Of a stretch of DNA of 64,000 nt, positions 26,379 through 34,062 are shown piece by piece. Source of the stretch: Candidatus Barnesiella excrementigallinarum. Lineage in GTDB: Bacteria; Bacteroidota; Bacteroidia; Bacteroidales; Barnesiellaceae. Each line of letters begins with the position of its first letter. The first letter of the stretch is position 1. Position numbers and translations under genes: made by a program. Below the pieces are notes generated by a model. That model did not search any database. It was not told the origin of the DNA and worked only from the letters and a program-made list of their open reading frames with translations. The stretch is taken from NCBI GenBank assembly GCA_019114445.1, contig DXFL01000010.1:1-64000 (forward strand), in the 5' to 3' direction.

Positions 26379-27866
26379 TTAGATGATACGGTGGTTTTTG
26401 TGCCCTTCTACATAGATGGCGCTGAATGGTCGTGCCGGGCACAGGTTCTCGCAGCTTCCGCAACCGATACACCGTTCGACATTGATGACCGGTATTTGGG
26501 GCGAATCGGTCACATCGGGATCCGAGGGAACCATCTGAATGGCTCCGGTAGGACAGTGGCGGGCGCAGTTTCCGCAACTCACACCGTCGGTTACAGGTAG
26601 ACAGTTTTTCTTGATCCATACGGCATGGCCGATTTGGATACTCGATTTCTCGGCTAGGGAGGTCAGATGAATGGCGTCTGTGGGACAAACCTCGGCACAT
26701 TTCGCACATTCCGGGCGGCAATAACCCCGTTCGTAAGACATTTCGGGCTGCATGAAGGTTGCCGGGTTACTCGACGGGCGCAACACTTGATTGGGACATA
26801 CCGATACGCACAGTTGGCAAGCGGTGCAGTGTTGTGCCATATTGGCCGCACTCAACGATCCCGGAGGGGTGATGGGTGTGGCGCGTTTGGGAATTTTTTT
26901 GTCTTCGATGATAGCCAGTCCGCCATCTACTTTTTTCTCTTGGGCTTTCAGCAGGGCGGTGGTGGCCAGCAGTCCGGTGAGCGAGAGGAACGCTCTTCGC
27001 GAATGGTTACCCCCCTTTTCGTCGGGAGCCAAACAGGCCTGTTTGGCTTTATGCCGGGGGATATAGCGTATGGCACCCTGAGTGCATTTTTCGATACAGT
27101 CCATACATACCACGCAGCGGCTGTAATCGATGGCGTGATTTTTAGCGTCGATACACGAGGCTTTGCAATTACGGGCACACGATTGGCACCCGTTGCATCG
27201 GGTCGTATCGATAACGGGACGAAATAGCGAGAAGCGCGACAGCACTCCCAAAACCGTACCTACCGGGCAAATCGTGTTGCAATAGGTGCGTCCGTTCCGC
27301 CAAGCCAGTATGAAGAGGACGACAAAGGTGGCTATGGCGACAATGAGGGTGGAGGTTCCTTTTATCCATACCTCGGTGGAATAGAATGCATAGCTGTCGG
27401 CCCGTTCGGCAAAGTAGGCGAGCAGATTGTTTCCCCATTGGTAGAGCGGGGCGAACAGGGTGGAGGCCATACGTCCGTAGGCGCTGTATGGGGCGATGAG
27501 GGCGGCCCAAGAGGCAAATCCTGCCAACAAGGCGGCGACGAAAAGCACCAATACACTGTATCGCAGCCACGAGAGCGCGGGCGAATAGCGGAACCGGTTT
27601 TTCTTGCGTTTGCCCGCTATCCACGAGATGATGTCTTGGAATACGCCGAGCGGACAGATGACCGAGCAATAGACGCGCCCGAAGAGCAGGGTGAGGGCTA
27701 CGAGCAGGACAACGACGCCTACATTCAGAGCCAATACGGCCGGGAGAAACTGTATTTTGGCAAGCCACCCGAACCATGTGTGCAAACTTCCGGTGAAGTC
27801 GAGGAATAATAATGTAATGAGAGTAAAACAGATAGCAGCAGCGGCTATCCTCGTTTTCCGTAACAT
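26379..27866 (-). CDS. NapH-like membrane polyferredoxin fused to a NapG-like ferredoxin
   Basis: This is a 495-residue protein. Residues 1-200 have about five membrane segments and the two NapH/NosR-type motifs YCSVICPLG (67-75) and YCNTICPVG (195-203). Next come two [4Fe-4S] motifs (CNGCQSCARNC and CVVCMDCIEKC, 224-261). At 289-296 a twin-arginine motif, SRRAFLSL, precedes a hydrophobic stretch, as at the start of a free NapG. The rest holds four more [4Fe-4S] motifs (348-476). It probably moves electrons from the quinone pool or cytoplasm across the membrane to the Tat-exported reductase encoded next. First gene of its operon, with a leader of about 220 bases. Confidence 0.86.
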   Translation of the reverse strand: MLRKTRIAAAAICFTLITLLFLDFTGSLHTWFGWLAKIQFLPAVLALNVGVVVLLVALTLLFGRVYCSVICPLGVFQDIISWIAGKRKKNRFRYSPALSWLRYSVLVLFVAALLAGFASWAALIAPYSAYGRMASTLFAPLYQWGNNLLAYFAERADSYAFYSTEVWIKGTSTLIVAIATFVVLFILAWRNGRTYCNTICPVGTVLGVLSRFSLFRPVIDTTRCNGCQSCARNCKASCIDAKNHAIDYSRCVVCMDCIEKCTQGAIRYIPRHKAKQACLAPDEKGGNHSRRAFLSLTGLLATTALLKAQEKKVDGGLAIIEDKKIPKRATPITPPGSLSAANMAQHCTACQLCVSVCPNQVLRPSSNPATFMQPEMSYERGYCRPECAKCAEVCPTDAIHLTSLAEKSSIQIGHAVWIKKNCLPVTDGVSCGNCARHCPTGAIQMVPSDPDVTDSPQIPVINVERCIGCGSCENLCPARPFSAIYVEGHKNHRII

Positions 27867-28092
27867 AAGAGTTTGTTTTTGTTAGCTGTTAGTGATGTGT
27901 CTTGATGATTTTGCTTGTGAGAAAAATCTTTACGAAAATACGCAAAGATTTTCTATTTTGGGAAGTTTTGGCTTGGGAAAAGCGCATTTACCTGCTATTT
28001 TTTAGATAGGCAAGTGCTTTCTTTCCCGGTTATGCGAGGTGCCGTGTGGCTGTTCCTTCGCTTTGTGCGGTGGAGCCTCTTATTCCCGGGTA
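27867..28092 (-). other. Long leader of the redox operon
   Basis: About 220 bases lie between the predicted transcription start (near 28086) and the first start codon at 27866. No credible gene is seen. Nine-base complementary arms AAAATCTTT (27924-27932) and AAAGATTTT (27945-27953), with a 12-base loop, could form an AT-rich hairpin in the leader. Confidence 0.45.
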
Positions 28093-28160
28093 CAAAGATA
28101 GGGGACGCCTGCACTTTGCGAAAGAGACAAATTACAGATAGTAATACCCGTTTTACAGAT
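28093..28160 (-). promoter_or_regulatory. Promoter and direct-repeat operator of the redox operon
   Basis: The minus strand carries TATCTTTG (28100-28093), a -7 box without a proper -33. Upstream lie two TTACAGAT repeats (plus-strand positions 28132-28139 and 28153-28160), exactly 21 bp apart and starting 31 bp beyond the -7 box. An identical arrangement lies upstream of the flavodoxin gene. Two same-way half-sites two helical turns apart, next to a missing -33, is the layout of an AraC-type activator site. The Nudix gene on the other side could also be affected. Confidence 0.7.
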
Positions 28161-28219
28161 TATGATTTATTAGGGAGAGTTTATACTTTGAGACCGGGAG
28201 TGTGCGTTTATATATAAAT

Positions 28220-28861
28220 ATGTTTGTTATGAATATTCAATCGAAAGAATCTCTTGCGTGGCTCGATTGGGCTAAAGAATTGCAGTTTATTGCTCAGGTA
28301 GGATTGACCTATTCTAAAGACCCGTTTGACTTGGAACGTTTCCAGCGCATACGGGAAATTTCGGCCGAAATTATGAATAGATATACGGGGCTTCCTTATG
28401 AGCAGGTGTATGATCTGTTTTGTAGTGAAACGGGATTTCAGACGCCTAAGCTCGATACTCGGGCGGTTATTTTCGAGGGAGACAAGATTCTGCTGGTTGA
28501 GGAGCGCGATGGTACGTGGTCGCTGCCCGGAGGGTGGGTTGATGTGAACCAAACCCTCAAAACCAATACCGAGAAAGAAGTTTTCGAGGAGGCTGGCCTC
28601 GAGGTGGAGGTGGTGCGCCTGTTGGCTCTGCAAGACCGCAATTTACACAATAGGCCGCCTTATGCTTATAATGTGTGCAAGGCCTTTTTCCTTTGCAGGG
28701 TTAAGCAAGGCTCTTTTCGCCCCAATACCGAGACTTTGGGCAGTGCCTATTTTGCTTTGAACGAATTGCCTCTACTCTCAGAAGACAAGGTTACTCGTGA
28801 GCAGATAGCCTTATGTTTCGAAGCTGCCAAAAGCGAGAATTGGGTGGTGCCTTTTGATTGA
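28220..28861 (+). CDS. Nudix hydrolase with N-terminal helical domain (ADP-ribose pyrophosphatase-like)
   Basis: The 214-residue protein (ATG at 28220; 28229 is also possible) has an N-terminal helical region like Pfam Nudix_N (SLAWLDWAKELQFIAQ) and a Nudix domain from about residue 65. The Nudix box reads GGWVDVNQTLKTNTEKEVFE followed by EAGL: the usual first Glu is Gln and the usual Arg is Lys, but the metal-binding EVFEE core is kept. Related proteins hydrolyse ADP-ribose or other nucleotide sugars. It is a single gene, divergent from the redox operon, and the direct-repeat site lies just upstream of it as well. Confidence 0.85.
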   Translation: MFVMNIQSKESLAWLDWAKELQFIAQVGLTYSKDPFDLERFQRIREISAEIMNRYTGLPYEQVYDLFCSETGFQTPKLDTRAVIFEGDKILLVEERDGTWSLPGGWVDVNQTLKTNTEKEVFEEAGLEVEVVRLLALQDRNLHNRPPYAYNVCKAFFLCRVKQGSFRPNTETLGSAYFALNELPLLSEDKVTREQIALCFEAAKSENWVVPFD

Positions 28862-29200
28862 ATGTTGTTTCTCCGGTTAAATAGAAAATGAATCGCAAGT
28901 CTTTTGCAGACATTTTTATGTGTTTGTAAATGAGGTTTATGAGTAGTTATAAGACTATTTTTTTTATGAAAAAATAGAGTTAAAAAAGTATTTTTTCGTA
29001 TCTTTGCACCCGGATGGGGTCATTTAGCCCCACGTATTTGATGAAACGATATACAGCAAATCGCATTTATTTTTTTCGCACAGGAGTATTGACAAAACTC
29101 GATTCTTTTCACCAATGGGGAATGGCTAATTCCGATTAATAAATAGCGTGTCAATACAGTTTTAAGCTAATCCTAATTTTTTAATCATAATTTATTACGA
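28862..29200 (+). other. Leader region of the efflux operon
   Basis: TATCTTTG (28999-29006) is a good -7 box, with a weak -33. The transcript would begin with a small hairpin (TGGGG/CCCCA, about 29015-29032), then a possible 32-codon reading frame (29041-29139) and complementary arms GTATTGACA (29086-29094) and TGTCAATAC (29149-29157). The layout suggests control of the pump by a leader, although nothing proves translation. Confidence 0.5.
29041..29139 (+). CDS. Possible leader peptide of the efflux operon
   Basis: A 32-codon frame starts at an ATG about 28 bases after the predicted transcription start and ends at TAA. The peptide (MKRYTANRIYFFRTG start, MANSD end) shows no known motif. One arm of the 9-bp inverted repeat lies inside it, so its translation could change RNA folding upstream of tolC. 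It may be a chance frame. Confidence 0.25.
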   Translation: MKRYTANRIYFFRTGVLTKLDSFHQWGMANSD

Positions 29201-30520
29201 ATGAACAAATTTAATTTGTCCATAACGGTATTGTGTGTATCGTTATGTGTAGAAGGCGTGTGTGCGCAGGATACGATTCGGCAAACAATTACTTTGGACG
29301 AGATATTCACATTGGCCGATCGCAACAGCAAATCGTTACGTCCTTCGGTTACGGCAATCGACGAAGCCCGCGAAGCGGTGAGGATTGTCAAAAACGACCG
29401 CTTGCCCGACATCGAGGCTTCTCTCTCGTTTAGTTATTTGGGCGACGGTACATTGATGGAGCGTGATTTCACGCAGGTAGAACGGGCTCCCATGCCTCAC
29501 TTCGGTAACAATTTCGCTTTGGAAGTTTCGCAAATCATCTATTCGGGCGGAGCAGTTCCCAACAGCATTGCAATAGCCCATTTGCAAGAGGAGATAGCTC
29601 GACTCAACTGGAAGAAAGATCGCAACAAAATACATTTTTTGTTGGCCGGATACTATTTTGACCTCTTCAAACAGCAGAATATCTTGAAAGTGTATGAGCG
29701 AAATATCGAACAGACCAAACAGCTATTGAAAGATATTCGCGCCAAACAGGGGGAGGGGTTGGCGTTGAAAAACGACATTACCCGGTATGAATTGCTCCTT
29801 TCCGATTTGGAGTTTACCGTGGTGCAGTTGAAAAATACGATGGATATTCTCAACCGGAATCTTACCACACAACTGGGATTGGACGAGACGGTACAGATTC
29901 TCCCCGACACGACCCTCCTCTCGCGGGTGCTCCCGCTGGGCGACGAGCCTTATTGGCAGGGCGAGGCTGTTGAAAATTCGCCCGAACTGAAACAGTTGGA
30001 ACTGGCGGTACAGCAGACCAAGCATCAGGATAAAATCGTGAATTCCGACCGCCTGCCCCATGTGGCTTTCATCGCCGGGAACCATTTCGACGGTCCCATC
30101 ACCATCGAAGTCCCGCCCATCAATAAAAACTTCAATTACTGGTATGTAGGGGTGGGCGTGAGCTACAATTTAGCTTCGCTCTACAAAACCAACAAATCGG
30201 CCAGTCGCAGTAAACTGACTATCCGCCGCACACAGGAGCAGTATGCCGATGCCCGTGAGCAAACCGAGTTGGCGGTGCAGGCGGCTTATGTGCGTTATAT
30301 CGAGGCTTACGAACAACTCAATACCCGTGAGAAAGGGGTGGAGCTGGCCGCCCAAAACTATGCGGTGATAGCCAATCGGTATAAAAACGAACTTTCGCTC
30401 ATTACCGATATGCTCGATGCCAGCAACGCCAAACTGTCGGCCGAGGTACAGTTGGCCAATGCCCAAATCGACATCGCTTTTAATTATTACAAACTTCTTT
30501 ATTTAACAGGTACATTATAA
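29201..30520 (+). CDS. TolC-family outer-membrane efflux protein
   Basis: The 439-residue protein has a signal peptide (about 1-22, ending VCAQ) and the repeated helical OEP domains of TolC, with long coiled-coil stretches (KNDITRYELLLSDLEFTVVQLK region) and a duplicated architecture. It forms the outer-membrane exit duct of a tripartite pump. It is the first of three genes with the HlyD adaptor and the MFS pump following at a 14-base gap and a 17-base overlap, so the three products should work together. Confidence 0.92.
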   Translation: MNKFNLSITVLCVSLCVEGVCAQDTIRQTITLDEIFTLADRNSKSLRPSVTAIDEAREAVRIVKNDRLPDIEASLSFSYLGDGTLMERDFTQVERAPMPHFGNNFALEVSQIIYSGGAVPNSIAIAHLQEEIARLNWKKDRNKIHFLLAGYYFDLFKQQNILKVYERNIEQTKQLLKDIRAKQGEGLALKNDITRYELLLSDLEFTVVQLKNTMDILNRNLTTQLGLDETVQILPDTTLLSRVLPLGDEPYWQGEAVENSPELKQLELAVQQTKHQDKIVNSDRLPHVAFIAGNHFDGPITIEVPPINKNFNYWYVGVGVSYNLASLYKTNKSASRSKLTIRRTQEQYADAREQTELAVQAAYVRYIEAYEQLNTREKGVELAAQNYAVIANRYKNELSLITDMLDASNAKLSAEVQLANAQIDIAFNYYKLLYLTGTL

Positions 30521-30534
30521 AATTGGTTACAGTC

Positions 30535-31590
30535 ATGAATAAGAGAACTCGAAAAATAGTGTTTAACGTAATTGTCATTACCTTGTTGGTAATAGGTTTC
30601 GTGTGGGTGTGTTCCCGGTTTGTCCATTTGGGACGGGTTGAATATACCGACAATGCACAAGTGCGTCAGCAGATTGTCCCGGTGAACAGCCGGGTACAGG
30701 GATTTATCAAGAAAATTTATTTCGATGAATATCAGTTTGTACACAAAGGCGATACCTTGTTGGTTATTGAGGACACGGAGTTCCGCCTGCGGGTGGCTCA
30801 GGCCGAGGCCGACTATGCGAATGCGCTGGCCGGCCGCACGGCTATGGGTACGGCAGTTTCGACGGCTTACAACAATTTGGCGGTATCCGATGCCGGTATC
30901 GAAGAGGTGGAGGTACAGTTGAAGAATGCCGAGAAAGATTATGCCCGCTATGCCAAATTGCTCACCGAAGAGGCGGTTACCCAACAGCAATACGATGCGG
31001 TAAAAACCAACTACGATGCATTGAAGGCCAAATACGAGATGCTCGTGCGCCAAAGACGTTCGGCGGCTTTGGTAAAGGAGGAGCAGTCGCAACGGCTTTC
31101 GCAGAACGAGGCTGCTGTTGCCGTGGCTTCGGCTGCTTTGGAACTGGCTCGATTGAATCTCTCGTATACTGTGGTATTGGCTCCTTGCGACGGGGTGACT
31201 TCGCGCAAGACCATACAGGAGGGGCAACTCATACAGCCGGGGCAAACGCTGGTGTTGGTGGTCGATGAAAATGACAAGTGGGTGGTGGCCAACTACAAGG
31301 AGACACAAACGACCCACATCGCCGAAGGTATGGAGGTGAAAATGAAAATCGATGCCATTCCCGGGGTGGTTTACTACGGTCGGGTGCAGGCTATCTCGAA
31401 GGCTACGGGGGCACAATATGCCGTTGTGCCGCAAGACAATTCGGCCGGTAATTTTGTGAAGGTAGAACAACGTGTCCCGGTGAAGATTGTCTTCTCGGCC
31501 GAGAATGCGCCCGACAATATGGCTCGGTTGCGTGCCGGGTTGAACGTGGAGTGTGAGGTAAACTATCGCGATTATGACGCCGCTCGATGA
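30535..31590 (+). CDS. HlyD/EmrA-family periplasmic adaptor
   Basis: I use the ATG at 30535 (351 residues). A single membrane segment (about 12-30) is followed by a lipoyl-like half (VEYTDNAQVRQQIVPVNSRVQGFI), a helical hairpin with coiled-coil character, the second lipoyl half (VLAPCDGVTSRKTIQEGQ) and a beta-barrel domain. This is the EmrA type, which links an MFS pump in the inner membrane to TolC. Its end overlaps the pump gene by 17 bases. Confidence 0.92.
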   Translation: MNKRTRKIVFNVIVITLLVIGFVWVCSRFVHLGRVEYTDNAQVRQQIVPVNSRVQGFIKKIYFDEYQFVHKGDTLLVIEDTEFRLRVAQAEADYANALAGRTAMGTAVSTAYNNLAVSDAGIEEVEVQLKNAEKDYARYAKLLTEEAVTQQQYDAVKTNYDALKAKYEMLVRQRRSAALVKEEQSQRLSQNEAAVAVASAALELARLNLSYTVVLAPCDGVTSRKTIQEGQLIQPGQTLVLVVDENDKWVVANYKETQTTHIAEGMEVKMKIDAIPGVVYYGRVQAISKATGAQYAVVPQDNSAGNFVKVEQRVPVKIVFSAENAPDNMARLRAGLNVECEVNYRDYDAAR

Positions 31591-33175
31591 TTTGATGCGA
31601 AAGGTCCCCGCTTTCAAAGAGTGGGTACCCATGTGGGCGAGGGTGGGATTCTTTTATTCCTGCATTGTGATCTTTCAGTGTTCGGGGGGTATCTATCTCT
31701 CGGCGTTGAGCGAGATGATGGGCGCCACCGCTTTGATGCAAGAAGATATTCTCATGGCGGGATATGCTTCGTTCGTGGGGATTACGATGATTTTCCCCAT
31801 TCTGTTCCGCCTCAAATTCCGCTTGCCGTCGCGCACCATTCTCCCGGTGGTGGCTATCGGGCTCATTGCGGGAAACCTCATCACCATGAGTACCGACAAC
31901 CTGCCGGTATTGACGGTTACCTGTTTTGCGACCGGGGTATTGCGTATGTGGGGTACGTTTGAATGTTTCTCGTCGATACAGTTGCGTATCACGCCCACCC
32001 GTAATTTCGCCGTCTTCTTTCCGGTGATCTACTTCACGGTATTCGGGTGCATACAGTTGTCGGGGTTGGCCACCGCCTATCTCTCCTATTTTTACAGTTG
32101 GCACTATATGCACTATTTGGCGGTGGCAATGTTGCTGATGGTGATTGGGTTGTCCCGATGGTTATTGCGGCCGTTTTATCTGCGCCCGCCCTTGCCGTTG
32201 TATGGCATAGATTGGTTGGGGGCTATTCTTTGGAGTGTGGTGTTGCTGTTGATAGCTTTTGTCTTTAATTATGGCGACTATTACGATTGGTTCGATTCGC
32301 CCTATATTCGCTTGGCGTTGGTTTGTGCAGGGGTGTTCCTGTTTTTGAGTTTGCAACGTATGTGGCATATTCGGCACTCTTATATCGAAACCGAGACGTT
32401 TAAGTATCGTCACTTTGTTACAGTGATGTTCCTGTTTTTCGCCCTGAATTGCCTGTCGGCCACTTCGACGGTGTTGCAAGGCGCTTTTACAGGGGGAATA
32501 CTTCATTACGATTCGCTTAATGCCATTTCGTTGAATTTACCCGGATTACTGGGGGTGGTAGTGGGCGCTTTTCTATCTTGGCTTTTCTTGGCCCGTTGGC
32601 AAATGAGTTACAAGGTGGTTACCTTTATAGGATTTGTTTTCATGGTTCTGTATCAATTTGTCATGTACTTTTTGATTTCTCCCGAAATGAATATCGAACG
32701 CTTGTATTTGCCTCTGATCTTGAAGAATGCCGGGAATGTGATGATTTATGTGGTACTGACGACTTATCTGTCGCAGATTGTACCCTTCAAACATTTTTTT
32801 CAGGCTCTTTGCGCTGTGGGATTTGTGCGCGAGGGAGTGGGCGGCCCCATTGCTTCGGCTTTGGTTACGCGAATCTTCAAAATCACCTATCAATCGAATT
32901 ACTACACGTTGGGGGGTGAGCTGGATGCCCTTAATCCCATGACGGGCCATTTGTCTTTCCCGACCTATTTCGGGGAGTTGCAGCGGCAGGCGATGTTGGT
33001 ATCGATTAAGGAGGTATTCGGGTATGCTGTGCTCTTTGGTATTTTGTTATTGCTTTTTATTCTGATAACTCGATATACCCGTGTTGTCCATCGTATCAAG
33101 TTATTCAGGGTTCCGGTGGTGGGACGTCTCTTTGCGATTAATCTCTCTCAGGAACGATTGGAAGATACCGTTTAA
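31574..33175 (+). CDS. MFS multidrug efflux pump (EmrB/DHA2-like)
   Basis: This 533-residue protein has about 14 hydrophobic segments, the number typical of the DHA2 (14-TM) drug:proton antiporters. The gene overlaps the EmrA-like adaptor gene and ends the operon. DHA2 motif C (around the GGPIASALV segment) can be guessed but motif A is weak. The pump would expel drugs, bile compounds or fatty acids through the adaptor and TolC. Substrate unknown. Confidence 0.85.
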   Translation: MTPLDDLMRKVPAFKEWVPMWARVGFFYSCIVIFQCSGGIYLSALSEMMGATALMQEDILMAGYASFVGITMIFPILFRLKFRLPSRTILPVVAIGLIAGNLITMSTDNLPVLTVTCFATGVLRMWGTFECFSSIQLRITPTRNFAVFFPVIYFTVFGCIQLSGLATAYLSYFYSWHYMHYLAVAMLLMVIGLSRWLLRPFYLRPPLPLYGIDWLGAILWSVVLLLIAFVFNYGDYYDWFDSPYIRLALVCAGVFLFLSLQRMWHIRHSYIETETFKYRHFVTVMFLFFALNCLSATSTVLQGAFTGGILHYDSLNAISLNLPGLLGVVVGAFLSWLFLARWQMSYKVVTFIGFVFMVLYQFVMYFLISPEMNIERLYLPLILKNAGNVMIYVVLTTYLSQIVPFKHFFQALCAVGFVREGVGGPIASALVTRIFKITYQSNYYTLGGELDALNPMTGHLSFPTYFGELQRQAMLVSIKEVFGYAVLFGILLLLFILITRYTRVVHRIKLFRVPVVGRLFAINLSQERLEDTV

Positions 33176-33176
33176 T

Positions 33177-33215
33177 AAAAAACCACAGCTCGCCGCCAGC
33201 GAGCTGTGGTTTTTT
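33177..33215. terminator. Bidirectional terminator
   Basis: A 17-bp perfect stem (33177-33193 with 33199-33215) with a 5-base loop has six A residues on one side and six T on the other, so it can end transcription from both the efflux operon and the flavodoxin gene. Confidence 0.95.
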
Positions 33216-33262
33216 ATTGGGATATCGGGGAGAAGCAACAGATTGATAAAAGAATTCAGCAA

Positions 33263-33814
33263 TTATTCCAAATTTAGTTTTTTCAGCCATTTGTCAATGT
33301 CGGGCCGGCAGTCGTGGGCATAGCTGTCGCGAATGCTGAGCCCGTCGGAAAATGTGGCGTTGGGGCATAATTTTTTCATGTCGGCGATAGCATGGCCGAA
33401 TCGGCCTCCGCCGTGGGTCATAAAGGGAACGATAGTTTTACCGGCAAAATTGTAACTCTCCATGAAGGTGGCCACGGGAGGTGCTATGGTACTCCACCAG
33501 TTGGGGGAGCCGATGAAAATGACATCGTACGAATCGAAGTCGGTCACCCGGTTTTTCAGTGCAGGGCGGTGTGCCGCATGGATTTCTTGCTTGGCCACAT
33601 CGAGGAGCGAATTGTATTCGGTCGGGTAGCTCTTTTGCGGGACAATTTCGAAGAGGTCGCCACCGGTGGCTTGGGCAATCTCTTCGGCTACGGCACGGGT
33701 GTTCCCACTGTGAGAGAAGTAGGCTACAAGTATTTTTCCCCCTTTCCCCCGGTTTTGGGCAGGGACGGCAATACAGGTAAACATGAGCATGGCTAAAACA
33801 ATTTTGTGAATCAT
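33263..33814 (-). CDS. Exported flavodoxin
   Basis: The 183-residue protein (ATG at 33814) starts with a signal peptide (MIHKIVLAMLMFTCIAVPAQ) followed by a flavodoxin fold: the FMN phosphate loop is AYFSHSGNTRAVAEE and a second cofactor loop is GSPNWWSTIAPPV. It looks like the flavodoxin_4 family. Most flavodoxins are cytoplasmic, and this one appears to be exported. Its promoter has the same direct-repeat operator as the redox operon at 23.8-27.9 kb, so the two are probably co-regulated and may share an electron path. Confidence 0.88.
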   Translation of the reverse strand: MIHKIVLAMLMFTCIAVPAQNRGKGGKILVAYFSHSGNTRAVAEEIAQATGGDLFEIVPQKSYPTEYNSLLDVAKQEIHAAHRPALKNRVTDFDSYDVIFIGSPNWWSTIAPPVATFMESYNFAGKTIVPFMTHGGGRFGHAIADMKKLCPNATFSDGLSIRDSYAHDCRPDIDKWLKKLNLE

Positions 33815-33849
33815 AAACTTCAAAATTTTTGGGTGTGAATTTTATGCAA

Positions 33850-33917
33850 CAAAATTACAATCGCCGTTTGTTTGTAACTGTATATCGATTACAGATAGAT
33901 ATACCCTTTTTACAGAT
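33850..33917 (-). promoter_or_regulatory. Promoter and direct-repeat operator of the flavodoxin gene
   Basis: The minus strand reads TAATTTTG (33857-33850) as the -7 box, with no -33. TTACAGAT occurs at 33889-33896 and 33910-33917 on the plus strand, 21 bp apart, beginning 31 bp beyond the -7 box. Spacing and much of the sequence between repeats equal those at 28093-28160. Confidence 0.7.
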
Positions 33918-34062
33918 TGTGGGGCGTTGGGTGTCACTGTAATAAATATAATTCCTATTCCTCCCTCATGTAAGTATAAATAAGTTTAAAGCCGGGAATG
34001 CGGCTGGTCGCGTAGGCTAAATTTTGTGTAATTTCGCCGACAATTTGAAATATATCCCAACC

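Noticed and set aside
28014-28217. A 67-codon frame before the Nudix gene
   Set aside because: It runs through the -7 box and the direct-repeat operator of the redox operon and has no recognisable features.
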